A DNA stretch of 64,000 nucleotides, from NCBI GenBank assembly GCA_964613665.1, contig CAZTIG010000019.1, positions 1 to 64,000 on the forward strand, in the 5' to 3' direction. The notes beneath the pieces are model-generated. The model was not told where the DNA came from. It made no database searches and was given only the letters and a program-made list of their open reading frames with translations. The position numbers were made by a program, and so were the translations under genes. This DNA is from CAZQFV01 sp964613665. GTDB lineage: Bacteria > Chloroflexota > Chloroflexia > DTKN01. Each line of letters starts with the position of its first letter. Position 1 is the stretch's first letter. This document shows positions 1 through 9,500 of the stretch, piece by piece.

Positions 1-2
1 AC

Positions 3-1784
3 TACCTCGGCACCAACGAGTACACCCCGGCCACCATCCACCCCTGCGGCTTTGTCCACCTGGAACGCTTCCGCCTCGAGGACGGCCTGCCCATCTGGAC
101 CTACCGGGGCGGGGAATGGGAGCTGGAGAAGCGGCTGTGGATGGCCCACGGGCAGAACAGCACCTACATCTCCTACACCCTCACCAGGAGCCCCGGGCCG
201 GCCATGTTGACCCTGCGGCCACTGGCCAACTACCGCAGCTTTCACCAGGAAACCAAGGGGCGGGTCGACTGGGATTTCGTGCACGCCGAGGCCGACGAGC
301 GCGGCTGCTGCGTCCTGCGGGCCTTTGAGGGAGCGCATCCCTACGCCATCCGCACCGTCCCCGTCATGGAGCACATTCCCACCGGGGTCTGGTACTGGAA
401 CTTTCTGCACCGCCGCGAGCGCGAGCGGGGTCTCGACTACACCGAAGACCTCTATGCGCCGGGCGTCCTGCGGCGGCTGCTGGCCCCCGGCGAGAGCCAG
501 CTCCTGGTCGCCAGTACCGAGACGGGCAGCCAGGTCGATTTGAACGGCGAGCGCGTCCTGGCCCGCGAGCGGGACCGCCGGCGGGAGCTCATCGCGCGCA
601 GCGGCATGGCCGACGAGCGGCCGGAGATCGTCCAGCTGGTCCTGGCCGCGGACCAGTTCATCGTGCACCGCCCCCCGACCGCGCTCGGCCCACCCGGCTA
701 CGACGGCACGGCCACCGTGATCGCCGGCTACCACTGGTTCGGCGACTGGGGCCGCGACACGATGATCGCCCTGCCCGGCCTCCTGCTGGCGACCGGGCGC
801 TACCGCGAGGCCGCCGCCGTCTTGCGAACCTACACGCGCTACCTGGACCAGGGCATGCTGCCCAACCGATTCCCCGAGGGCGGGGAGACGCCCGCGTACA
901 ACACTGTGGACGCCACCCTGTGGTTCTTCGTGGCACTGTGGTCGTACGTCGAGGCTACGGGCGACCTGTCGCTGGCCAACGAGATATACCCCCTCCTGGT
1001 GGACATCGTGGACTGGCACGCGCGCGGGACCCGCTACGGCATCCAGGTCGACCCGGCCGACGGCCTGCTCCGTGCGGGGGTTCCCGGCGTGCAGCTCACA
1101 TGGATGGACGCCAAGGTGGAGGAGTGGGTAGTCACCCCCCGCCACGGCAAGCCGGTGGAGGTGAACGCCCTGTGGTACAACGCCCTGCGCATCGTCGACG
1201 AGCTAGGGCGCAGGCTGCAGCGGCGCGCCGGCCGCCGACGCTGCCGCGAGCTGGCCGCGCGGGTCGCGGCTACCTTTCCCGAACGCTTCTGGTACGCTCC
1301 CGGTGGCTACCTCTACGACGTGGTCGACGGGCCCACCGGCGACGATCCCGCCCTGCGCCCCAACCAGGTCCTGGCGCTGGCGCTGCCCTTCCCGTTGCTC
1401 GATGGGGAACAGGCTCGCTCGGCGCTGCGCGTCGTCGGCGAGGAGCTGCTCACACCCTATGGCCTGCGCTCCCTTTCTCCCAAGGACGACGCCTACCACG
1501 GGCGCTGCGAGGGCGACGTCTGGCAGCGGGACGCGGCCTACCACCAGGGCACCGTCTGGGCATGGCTGATCGGCCCCTACGCCACGGCGATGCGCCGGGT
1601 CTATGGGCCCCAGGCCGGCTCCCGCCAGCTCCTGGAGCCCCTGCTGGAGCATCTGGGCGCGGCCGGCGTCGGTTCGACCAGCGAGATCTTTGACGGCGAC
1701 GCGCCCTACACTCCGCGGGGCTGCATCGCCCAGGCCTGGAGCGTGGCCGAAGTACTGCGTGCGTGGAGAGAAGGGGCGGCCTGA
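3..1784 (+). CDS. Glycogen debranching enzyme, amylo-alpha-1,6-glucosidase type (5' end outside window)
   Basis: The open frame runs in from the left edge without a start codon, so the N-terminus is missing. Visible residues match the archaeal/bacterial glycogen debranching family. The N-terminal beta-sandwich part is seen from the first codons onward. The (alpha/alpha)6-barrel follows, with WFGDWGRDTMIALPGLLLA near base 750 and SEIFDGDAPYTPRGC near base 1690, both typical of the glucoamylase-like catalytic domain. The enzyme would hydrolyse alpha-1,6 branch glucose from glycogen limit dextrins in the cytoplasm. The neighbouring subtilase gene starts 215 bases downstream and is functionally unrelated. 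The family call is firm; the exact linkage specificity is inferred from family membership only. Confidence 0.9.
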   Translation, partial: YLGTNEYTPATIHPCGFVHLERFRLEDGLPIWTYRGGEWELEKRLWMAHGQNSTYISYTLTRSPGPAMLTLRPLANYRSFHQETKGRVDWDFVHAEADERGCCVLRAFEGAHPYAIRTVPVMEHIPTGVWYWNFLHRRERERGLDYTEDLYAPGVLRRLLAPGESQLLVASTETGSQVDLNGERVLARERDRRRELIARSGMADERPEIVQLVLAADQFIVHRPPTALGPPGYDGTATVIAGYHWFGDWGRDTMIALPGLLLATGRYREAAAVLRTYTRYLDQGMLPNRFPEGGETPAYNTVDATLWFFVALWSYVEATGDLSLANEIYPLLVDIVDWHARGTRYGIQVDPADGLLRAGVPGVQLTWMDAKVEEWVVTPRHGKPVEVNALWYNALRIVDELGRRLQRRAGRRRCRELAARVAATFPERFWYAPGGYLYDVVDGPTGDDPALRPNQVLALALPFPLLDGEQARSALRVVGEELLTPYGLRSLSPKDDAYHGRCEGDVWQRDAAYHQGTVWAWLIGPYATAMRRVYGPQAGSRQLLEPLLEHLGAAGVGSTSEIFDGDAPYTPRGCIAQAWSVAEVLRAWREGAA

Positions 1785-1999
1785 TCGCGGACGCCCCGCC
1801 TGGCGGCATCGGTCCCTCCCGTAGGCCCCTCCCTGGCGGTAGCTGCCGGCCATGAATGCCGTCCAAAGACAGGGCCCTCGGCGCAGGCCGCGGATGCGCG
1901 CGTGGCCCCCTCGCTGCGGCTTGCGCGCCCGGTGCGGCAGTCAAGTGCCACAACCGGCGGCCCGCGCGAGCCGCGCCTGAGCTCACCTGGAGCAGACAG

Positions 2000-4900
2000 A
2001 TGAACCGCAAGGGTGTCCTTGCCAGCGTGGCGCTGGCACTCCTGATCGTCAGCGCCCTCCCCTCCATCGCGGCCACGGCGCAGTCGCCCACCGCCGCTGT
2101 CGATCCCTACATCTGGGAGGTGCTCAGGACCGAGGATACGGCCGACGTCCTGGTCGTGCTCAGGGAACAGGCCGACCTGGAGGGCGCCCGACTCCTGCAG
2201 ACGAAAGAGGAAAAGGGCTGGTACGTCTACCGCCGGCTCAGCGAGGTCGCGGGGCGCACCCAGCGGTCGCTGCGGGCCTACCTGGACAGCCTGGGCGCGC
2301 CCTACCGGGCCTACTGGATCCGCAACCAGCTCCTGGTGACGGCCGACACGGCCCTGGCCGGTGCCCTGGCCGGCCGGCCGGAGGTGGCCCGCCTGGAGTA
2401 CCTCTACCCCGCCACGATCGAGCCGGTCTACCCCGCATCCGTGCCGGCTGCCGGCGGCGACGCCGCGGAGTGGAACATCCTGCGCGTCCACGCCGACCAG
2501 GTCTGGGACACCCTGAGCATCACCGGCACCGGGGCGGTGGTCGGCAGCCTCGACACGGGGGTGGACTGGACCCATCCGGCCCTGGCCAGCTCCTACCGCC
2601 CCTGGATCCCGGGCGCGCCCTCTCGCCACGACTATAACTGGTACGACGGCCCCACCGGCTCCCCCGAGCCCATCGACTACTACTTCCACGGCACCCACAC
2701 CGTGGGCACCATCGTCGGGGACGACGGTGCCGGCAACCAGGTCGGGATGGCCCCGGGGGCCTACTGGGTCGCCTGCCCCGGCACCCGCGACGAGCCCGGC
2801 AGCCCGCACGTCAACCCCTTTGACTGCTTCCAGTGGTTCCTGGCGCCCACCAGGCTCGATGGAACCGACCCCCGCCCGGACCTGGCTCCCCACGTCATCA
2901 ACAACTCCTGGACCGCGCCGCTCGACCTGCGCGACATCATCCACACCCTGTACCTGGCCGGCATCTTCTACGCCAAGTCCGGCGGCAACATGGGCCCCAA
3001 CTGCGGGACCACCACCAACCCCGGGCAGTGGCCCGAGGTGACGGCCACCGCCGCCTTTGCCCAGGGCGACACCATCGCCTCGTGGTCCAGCCGCGGGCCC
3101 GTCGTCGTGGACCACGAGACGGTGCTCAAGCCCGACATCGCCGCCCCCGGGGTCAACGTCCGCTCCTGCGTCCCCGGCGGAGGTTACGACACCTATTCTG
3201 GTACCTCCATGGCCGTCCCGCACGTCGCCGGGACGGTGGCCCTGATCATCAGCGCCCGGCCCGACCTGGCCGGCCGGATCGATACGATCCAGCACATCCT
3301 GAAATCGACCGCCGAGCCCAGGATCGACGGCCAGTGCCCCCCCTACGTCGGCCACCCCAACGACGTCTGGGGCTGGGGCATCCTCGACGCCTACGCCGCG
3401 GTGCTGGCCGCCCAGACGGCCGGCCTGGGCGGGATCGCGGGCACGGTGACCGACGCGGCGACCTCGGCCCCGCTGGATGGCGTGCGCCTCGACCTGAGCG
3501 ACGGCCAGGGCTGGACGCTCCTGCCGCGCCACAGCGATGCTGGCGGCCACTTCTCCTACACCGGCATCCCTACCGGCACATACTACCTGACTGCCACCCT
3601 CTACGGCTACCTGCCGGTCACAGCCACCGTCACCGTCGAGGAAGGGGTCACCACCACCCAGGACCTGGCCCTGCCTCCCGCGCCGGGGCATACCTTCTCC
3701 GGGTACGTCCGGCAGGCGGGCAGCGGCGCCCCGCTGCGGGCCACCCTCGCCCTCGAGACCACACCGGTGACGCTGGCGACCGACCCGGCCACCGGCTTCT
3801 ACAGCGACACCGTCGCCGAGGGGACCTTCTGGACGATCGTCGCCAGCCCCGGGCATGCCACCCAGGCGCAGCCCATCGGCTTTTACGGCGACGTGACGCG
3901 CAGCTTTACCTTGACCGCCATGCAGGACTACTTCTGGCGCAGCAGCGACCAGCCCTGCGGCCCGGCCTTCGACTGGGTCGACGCCACCGACGGCACGCCC
4001 CGCAACCTCGATTTTGACGGCCACGTCCTCATCAGCCTGGGCGGCTCCTTCGGCTTCTACGGCAACACCTACTCGAACCTCTACATCGGCGCCAACGGCA
4101 TCACCACCTTCCAGCTGCCGGCCAACCGCTGGTCCGGGCCGATTCCCAACACCCTCACGCCGAACAACGGCATCTATCCCTTTTCCGCCGACATGAACCC
4201 GGCCAACGGCGCCCAGGGGGTCGTCTACACCAAGCGGGTGGGCAACACCTGGATCGTGGAGTACCACCAGGTCCAGCACGCGCCCATCGGCAACCCGGAG
4301 ACCTTTGAGCTGCTGCTGGACATGAACAGCGGGCTGATCACGATGCAGTACCTGACGGTGAGCAACCCTGCCGGGGCGGTCGTGGGTGTGGAGAACGCCA
4401 ACGGCACCGTGGCCACCGCCTACCCAGGCCCTCTCCACAACGGCCTGGCCGTGACCTTCCACCCGTTCACCGGCATCTACCCGGCCGAGCAGGGAATGGG
4501 CATCCTGGCCGGCACGGTGGCCGTCTCCGGCACGGCCGCGCCGCTCCCCGGCGCCCTCGTGTCGGCCACCGACCCGCAGGGCGGCCTCTTCACCGCCACC
4601 ACCGACCTGACCGGCACCTACAGCCTGAACCTCTGCGCCGACCTGTACAGCGTCGCAGCCTCCGCCGCGGGCTACCTCCCCAGCGGGCCGCGGAGCACGA
4701 TCGTCTACAGCGGCGATACCACCGTCGAGCACTTTGCGCTGGAAGCGCTGCTGCCGGAGATCGTCCCGCCGGCGCCCCCGCCGGCACCCGTGCTCAACCC
4801 CGGCCAGACGGCCACCGCCACCATCACCATCGGCAACGACGGCGCGGGCGACCTGGCCTGGAGCTTGCTGGAGGTCCCTGCCGCCGACTGGCTGGCGGCG

Positions 4901-6382
4901 TTCCCGCTGGGCGGCCTCATCGCCGCCGGGGCCTCGGCCGACGTGCTGCTCACCTACACCGCGCCGATCACCACCGGCGTCTACAACACCAGCCTGCAGA
5001 TTACCAGCAACGACCCGGTCAGCCCGGTGGTGGATGTGGTGGTGGAGATGGACGTAGCCCCGGCCTGTGTCCCGGTCACAACGACCGAGTTCGCCTGGGA
5101 TCCGCCGGTGCCAATCGTCGGCCAGGCCGTGGCCTTTGGCGCCTGGGCCGGCCAGGTGCGCTGGCTGACCGAAACAGTAGGCACCGCCGAACCGGTACAC
5201 CGGCAGAGTTCTCTGGCGCTGGATGCCGCCGGCCGGCCGCACATCTCCTACAACAGCTACCACGACCCATGGAGCATCCTGGCCTATGCTTGGTACGACG
5301 GCGCGGCCTGGTACACTGAAACGGTGGACATCCACAGCGGGGAGTATTGCTCCCTCGCCCTGAGCACCGACGGCCATCCGCACATCAGCTACTACGACGA
5401 TTGGCTCTATGCCCTGAAGTACGCCTGGTACGACGGGACGGCCTGGTATACGACGACCGTGGCCAGCGGCACCGTGCAGTACTACGCCGCGTACACCTCG
5501 CTGGCGCTCGATGGCGCCGGCCACCCGCACATCTCCTACCTGGCCAACGTCGGAAACGGCGAGTTGCACTATGCTTCCTACGACGGTGTGAGCTGGACCA
5601 TCCAGACGGTGGACACCGACATCGGCGCCGACACCATACAAAAGTCCTCCACGTCACTGGCCCTGGATTCGGCCGGCTATCCGCACATCTCGTACTACGA
5701 CGCGATGCTTGGCCACCTGAAATACGCCTACTACGACGGCTCCTCCTGGAACGTCGAGACGGTGGACAACACCTACTACGTAGGCAAGTCTTCCTCCCTG
5801 GCGCTGGACGCCGCGGATCACCCGCACATCTCGTACTATAACGAGCTGGACGGCGGCCTGCGCTACGCCTCCCACGATGGCTCGGCCTGGCAGATCGAGA
5901 CCGTGGACAGCGGCGGGTACTTTCTGGGTCGGCACACCTCCCTTGCCCTCGACCAGGCCGGCCTGCCGCACATCGCCTACTTCGACGGCGAAAACGGCAC
6001 GGTCAGGTATGCCTGGAACACCGGCATCGCCTGGCTGATGCACGACTGGGACAGCGCCGGCTTGTCCGGCGGCTACCCCTCCCTGGCGCTGGGCTCGACC
6101 GGCCGGCCGTACCTTTCGTACGCCGCCGGCTGGCCAACCACGCTGCGCTACGGCTGGACCGAGGGTGGCCCGACACCCCCGGTTACCTTCACCTGGGACT
6201 TTGGCGACAGCGGTACGGGCACGGGACAGAGCATCCTGCATACCTTCACTGCCGCCGGCACCTACACCGTCACCGTTGCCGCCCAGAACTGCGGCCCTCA
6301 GGTCCTGGCTTCGCACCCGGTCACGGTGGTGGAAGCCCACAGGGTCTACCTCCCGCTCGTGTTTCGGGGCGTCGCCCCGTAA
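2000..6382 (+). CDS. Secreted subtilisin-like (S8) protease with CnaB-like, PKD and seven-blade propeller-like repeats
   Basis: The product has 1460 residues. The ATG at 2000 is preceded by GGAG at good spacing and followed by a signal peptide. Next come an I9-like propeptide (about 40-140) and an S8 domain with the triad Asp185 (GSLDTGVDWTHP), His230 (HGTHTVG) and Ser403 (SGTSMAVPH). Carboxypeptidase-regulatory/CnaB-like domains and an Asn/Gly-rich beta domain follow. A PKD domain is interrupted by seven repeats of about 45 residues (consensus LALDxAGxPHISYYD...YDGxAW). The chain ends in HRVYLPLVFRG, like its paralogue downstream. The likely role is extracellular protein degradation by a cell-bound enzyme. 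The start and triad are clear; the propeller fold is inferred from repeat number and length. Confidence 0.92.
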   Translation: MNRKGVLASVALALLIVSALPSIAATAQSPTAAVDPYIWEVLRTEDTADVLVVLREQADLEGARLLQTKEEKGWYVYRRLSEVAGRTQRSLRAYLDSLGAPYRAYWIRNQLLVTADTALAGALAGRPEVARLEYLYPATIEPVYPASVPAAGGDAAEWNILRVHADQVWDTLSITGTGAVVGSLDTGVDWTHPALASSYRPWIPGAPSRHDYNWYDGPTGSPEPIDYYFHGTHTVGTIVGDDGAGNQVGMAPGAYWVACPGTRDEPGSPHVNPFDCFQWFLAPTRLDGTDPRPDLAPHVINNSWTAPLDLRDIIHTLYLAGIFYAKSGGNMGPNCGTTTNPGQWPEVTATAAFAQGDTIASWSSRGPVVVDHETVLKPDIAAPGVNVRSCVPGGGYDTYSGTSMAVPHVAGTVALIISARPDLAGRIDTIQHILKSTAEPRIDGQCPPYVGHPNDVWGWGILDAYAAVLAAQTAGLGGIAGTVTDAATSAPLDGVRLDLSDGQGWTLLPRHSDAGGHFSYTGIPTGTYYLTATLYGYLPVTATVTVEEGVTTTQDLALPPAPGHTFSGYVRQAGSGAPLRATLALETTPVTLATDPATGFYSDTVAEGTFWTIVASPGHATQAQPIGFYGDVTRSFTLTAMQDYFWRSSDQPCGPAFDWVDATDGTPRNLDFDGHVLISLGGSFGFYGNTYSNLYIGANGITTFQLPANRWSGPIPNTLTPNNGIYPFSADMNPANGAQGVVYTKRVGNTWIVEYHQVQHAPIGNPETFELLLDMNSGLITMQYLTVSNPAGAVVGVENANGTVATAYPGPLHNGLAVTFHPFTGIYPAEQGMGILAGTVAVSGTAAPLPGALVSATDPQGGLFTATTDLTGTYSLNLCADLYSVAASAAGYLPSGPRSTIVYSGDTTVEHFALEALLPEIVPPAPPPAPVLNPGQTATATITIGNDGAGDLAWSLLEVPAADWLAAFPLGGLIAAGASADVLLTYTAPITTGVYNTSLQITSNDPVSPVVDVVVEMDVAPACVPVTTTEFAWDPPVPIVGQAVAFGAWAGQVRWLTETVGTAEPVHRQSSLALDAAGRPHISYNSYHDPWSILAYAWYDGAAWYTETVDIHSGEYCSLALSTDGHPHISYYDDWLYALKYAWYDGTAWYTTTVASGTVQYYAAYTSLALDGAGHPHISYLANVGNGELHYASYDGVSWTIQTVDTDIGADTIQKSSTSLALDSAGYPHISYYDAMLGHLKYAYYDGSSWNVETVDNTYYVGKSSSLALDAADHPHISYYNELDGGLRYASHDGSAWQIETVDSGGYFLGRHTSLALDQAGLPHIAYFDGENGTVRYAWNTGIAWLMHDWDSAGLSGGYPSLALGSTGRPYLSYAAGWPTTLRYGWTEGGPTPPVTFTWDFGDSGTGTGQSILHTFTAAGTYTVTVAAQNCGPQVLASHPVTVVEAHRVYLPLVFRGVAP

Positions 6383-6427
6383 CAGCGGCGGCACGTTCCC
6401 GGACAAGGTCCGGGGCACAAATCCATA

Positions 6428-6459
6428 CCGGGCCGGCGGGCTTGCGCTCGCCGGCCCGG
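6428..6459 (+). terminator. GC-rich hairpin after first subtilase
   Basis: An 11-bp perfect stem (6428-6438 with 6449-6459) and 10-base loop lie 46 bases after the stop codon. No T-run follows, so it may attenuate or stabilise the 3' end rather than act as a classical intrinsic terminator. A second weaker hairpin lies just before the next gene. Confidence 0.45.
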
Positions 6460-6527
6460 CGGCCGGCCTCTTCCGTGGGCCCTGCGGAGGGCCGGATGGG
6501 CCCGTGCACCGTGAAAGGAGAGAGACC

Positions 6528-9500
6528 GTGCGCGTCGGAATGACCCCTCGCTTGCTGGCCGGCCTGGCCCTGCTCGTGCTGCTGCTCGGCGCCGCCCTCC
6601 CCGCGCCCCGCACTGCCGACAGCACGGCCCTGGACCCCCGCCTGCTCCAGGAGCTGGCCGCCGCCCCCGGCGGCCGAGGCTCTTTCATCGTCATGCTCAA
6701 GGAGCAGGCCGACCTGAGCGCGGCCGAGGCCATCCCAGGCCGCGCCGCGCGCGTCGCCTATGTCTACCAGTCCCTGCGGGACCTGGCCGGGCGCAGCCAG
6801 GCCGGTCTGCGCGCCGAACTGGACGCCTGGGGCGTGCCCTATCACCCCTTCTTCATCGTCAACGCCATCCAGGTTACCGGCGACGAGGCCCTGGCCCGCC
6901 GCCTGGCCGGCCGGCCCGACGTGGCCCGCGTCGTCGCCGACCCCACCTTCGACGGCCTGGACGACCCGCCCGCCGGCCCGCAGGCCCCGCCGGCCGTGGA
7001 CGCGGTGGAGTGGAACATCGCCCGCCTCAACGCCGACGACGTGTGGGCTCTCGGCTACACCGGCCAGGGCATCGTCGTTGGCAGCGCTGACAGCGGAGTG
7101 GAGTACACCCACCCAGCCCTGGTAAACCAGTACCGCGGCAACCTGGGCGGGGGCAGCTTCGACCACAACTACAACTGGCACGACACCTTCGGCGAGTACT
7201 CCTACCCGGCCGACCCCAACGGCCACGGCACCCACACCACCGGCACCATGGTCGGCGACGACGGCGCCGGCAACCAGGTGGGGATGGCCCCCGGCGCCCA
7301 GTGGATCGCCTGCAAGCTCAACTCCGGCAGCGTCTGGAAGGCGTCCAAGTACATCGAGTGCTGGGAGTGGTTCCTGGCCCCGACCGACCTGAACGGGCAG
7401 AACCCGCGGCCGGACCTGGCCCCGCACATCATCAACAACTCCTGGTCCTGCCCCGGCAGCGAGGGCTGCGACCTGGACACGCTGCTCCCGGCCGCCCAGG
7501 CCCTCTACGCCGCCGGCATCGCCATTGCCAAGTCCGGCGGCAACACCGGGCCGAGTTGCGGCACCACCACCAACCCCGGCCAGTACACCGAGATCCTGGC
7601 CACGGCCGCCTTCGCCCAGGGCGACACCATCGCCTCCTTCTCTAGCCGCGGGCCGGTCACCTACCAGGGCGAGGTGCGCGTCAAGCCGGACATCGCCGCG
7701 CCGGGGGTGGCCATCCGCTCGTCCGTCCCGGGGGGTGGGTACGGCAGCAACCAGGGCACCTCCATGGCCTCGCCGCACACCGCCGGCCTGCTGGCCCTGC
7801 TCTGGTCGGCCCAGCCGGCCCTGATCGGCGACCTGGACACGACCTACCAGATCGTCAAGGGCACGGCCACATCCAAGGTCGACCTGCAGTGCCCGCCCAA
7901 CGGCCCGGGCGGCCACCCCAACAACGTGTGGGGCTGGGGCATCCTGGATGCCCTGGCGGCCGTGCAGGCCGCCGCCGGACTGGGCGCCCTGGGCGGCGTC
8001 ACCTACGACAGCGCCTTTACGCCGATCCCGGGTGTGGCGCTGGAGATCGTCCCGGCCGGCGGCGGGCCGGTCCGCACGGCGCTGAGCGACGGCAGCGGCG
8101 CCTACAGCCTGACCCTGCCGGCCGCCACCTACGAGATCACCGCCACCCGCTACGGCTACCTCCCGGCCACCGCCACCGGCGTGCAGGTGGTGAGCGGCAC
8201 GACGACGCTGCACGACATGGTGCTGGACATCGCCCCGCTGTGGACGCTGGCCGGCACCGTCACCGACGGCACGAGCGGGCTGCCGCTGCGGGCCACGCTG
8301 GCGCTGCTGGACACGCCGGTGAGCGTGGTCAGCGACCCCGCCAGCGGCTTCTACAGCGCCACCGTGGCCCAGGGCACCTACACGCTGCAGGCCAGCAGCC
8401 CGGGCTACGCCCCCCAGGCCCGGGCCATCACCGTCACCGGCGACCTGGTGGAGGACTTTGACCTGCTGCCTGCAGCCGGCTACTATCTGCGCGACTCGAC
8501 GCGCCCCTGCGGGCCGGCCTTCAACTGGATCGACATCACCGCCGGCGGCACGCCCCGCTACCTGGCCGACGACGCCAACGTATCGGTCTCGCTGGGCGGG
8601 CGGTCGTTCCGCTACTACGGAACGGACTACACCTCCCTGTACATCGGCTCCAACGGCTATGTCACCTTCGGGGCGGGCTCGAACTTCCCTGGGGGCAACA
8701 CCATCCCCTCGCCCTTCCTGCCCAACAACGGCATCTACGCCTTCTGGGACGATCTGAACCCGGCCAGCGGCAGCCAGGGGGTCATCTACACCCAGCTGGT
8801 GGACGACCACCTCTTTGTCATCGAGTTCTACCAGGTGCAGCATTGGCCCAGCGGCAACCCGGAGACGTTCGAGATCATCCTCGACCTGGACAGCGGGGCC
8901 ATCGCCCTGCAGTACCTGACGGTGCACGACACGCACTGGACGAGCGTGGGGCTGGAGAACAGCGGCGGCACGGCCGGCCTGTCCTACTCCTTCCACGACC
9001 CGGCCTACCCGACGGAGACACAGGCCCTTCTCTTCACCCCGCTCAGCGGGCCCTACCCGGCCGACCAGGGGGAGGGCACCCTGAGCGGCACCGTCACCGA
9101 CGCGGACAGCGCCGCGCCCATCGGCGGGGCCGTCGTCAGTGCCCTGGCCTGGGCCGACGGCCAGGTCTATACCACCAGCAGCGCCGTGGACGGGGCCTAC
9201 TCGCTGACCCTCTGCGCCGACCTCTACACCGCCACGGCCGCAGCCGGCGGCTACTACCCCGGCGACCCGGCGCTGGTGACGATCTACAGCGGCGCGGTGA
9301 CGCAGCAGGACCTGGCCCTGGAGCCGCTCCCGCAGTGCGAACCGGTGCGCCAGGCAGAGTTCTCCTGGCAGCCGTACACCCCGACGGTCGGGCAGATGAT
9401 CACCTTCACCGGATGGGCCAGCGGTGGCTGGATTACGCACACCGTGGACACCTGGAACTGGGCGGGGGTAGGGGAACTCGCCGCTCGGCCCTGGATGTGG

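Noticed and set aside
1706..5641. A 1311-residue minus-strand open frame opposite the first subtilase
   Set aside because: The plus strand encodes a complete subtilase with catalytic triad, signal peptide and ribosome site. The antisense frame is low-complexity Gly/Val/Arg/Asp-rich sequence caused by high GC at third positions.
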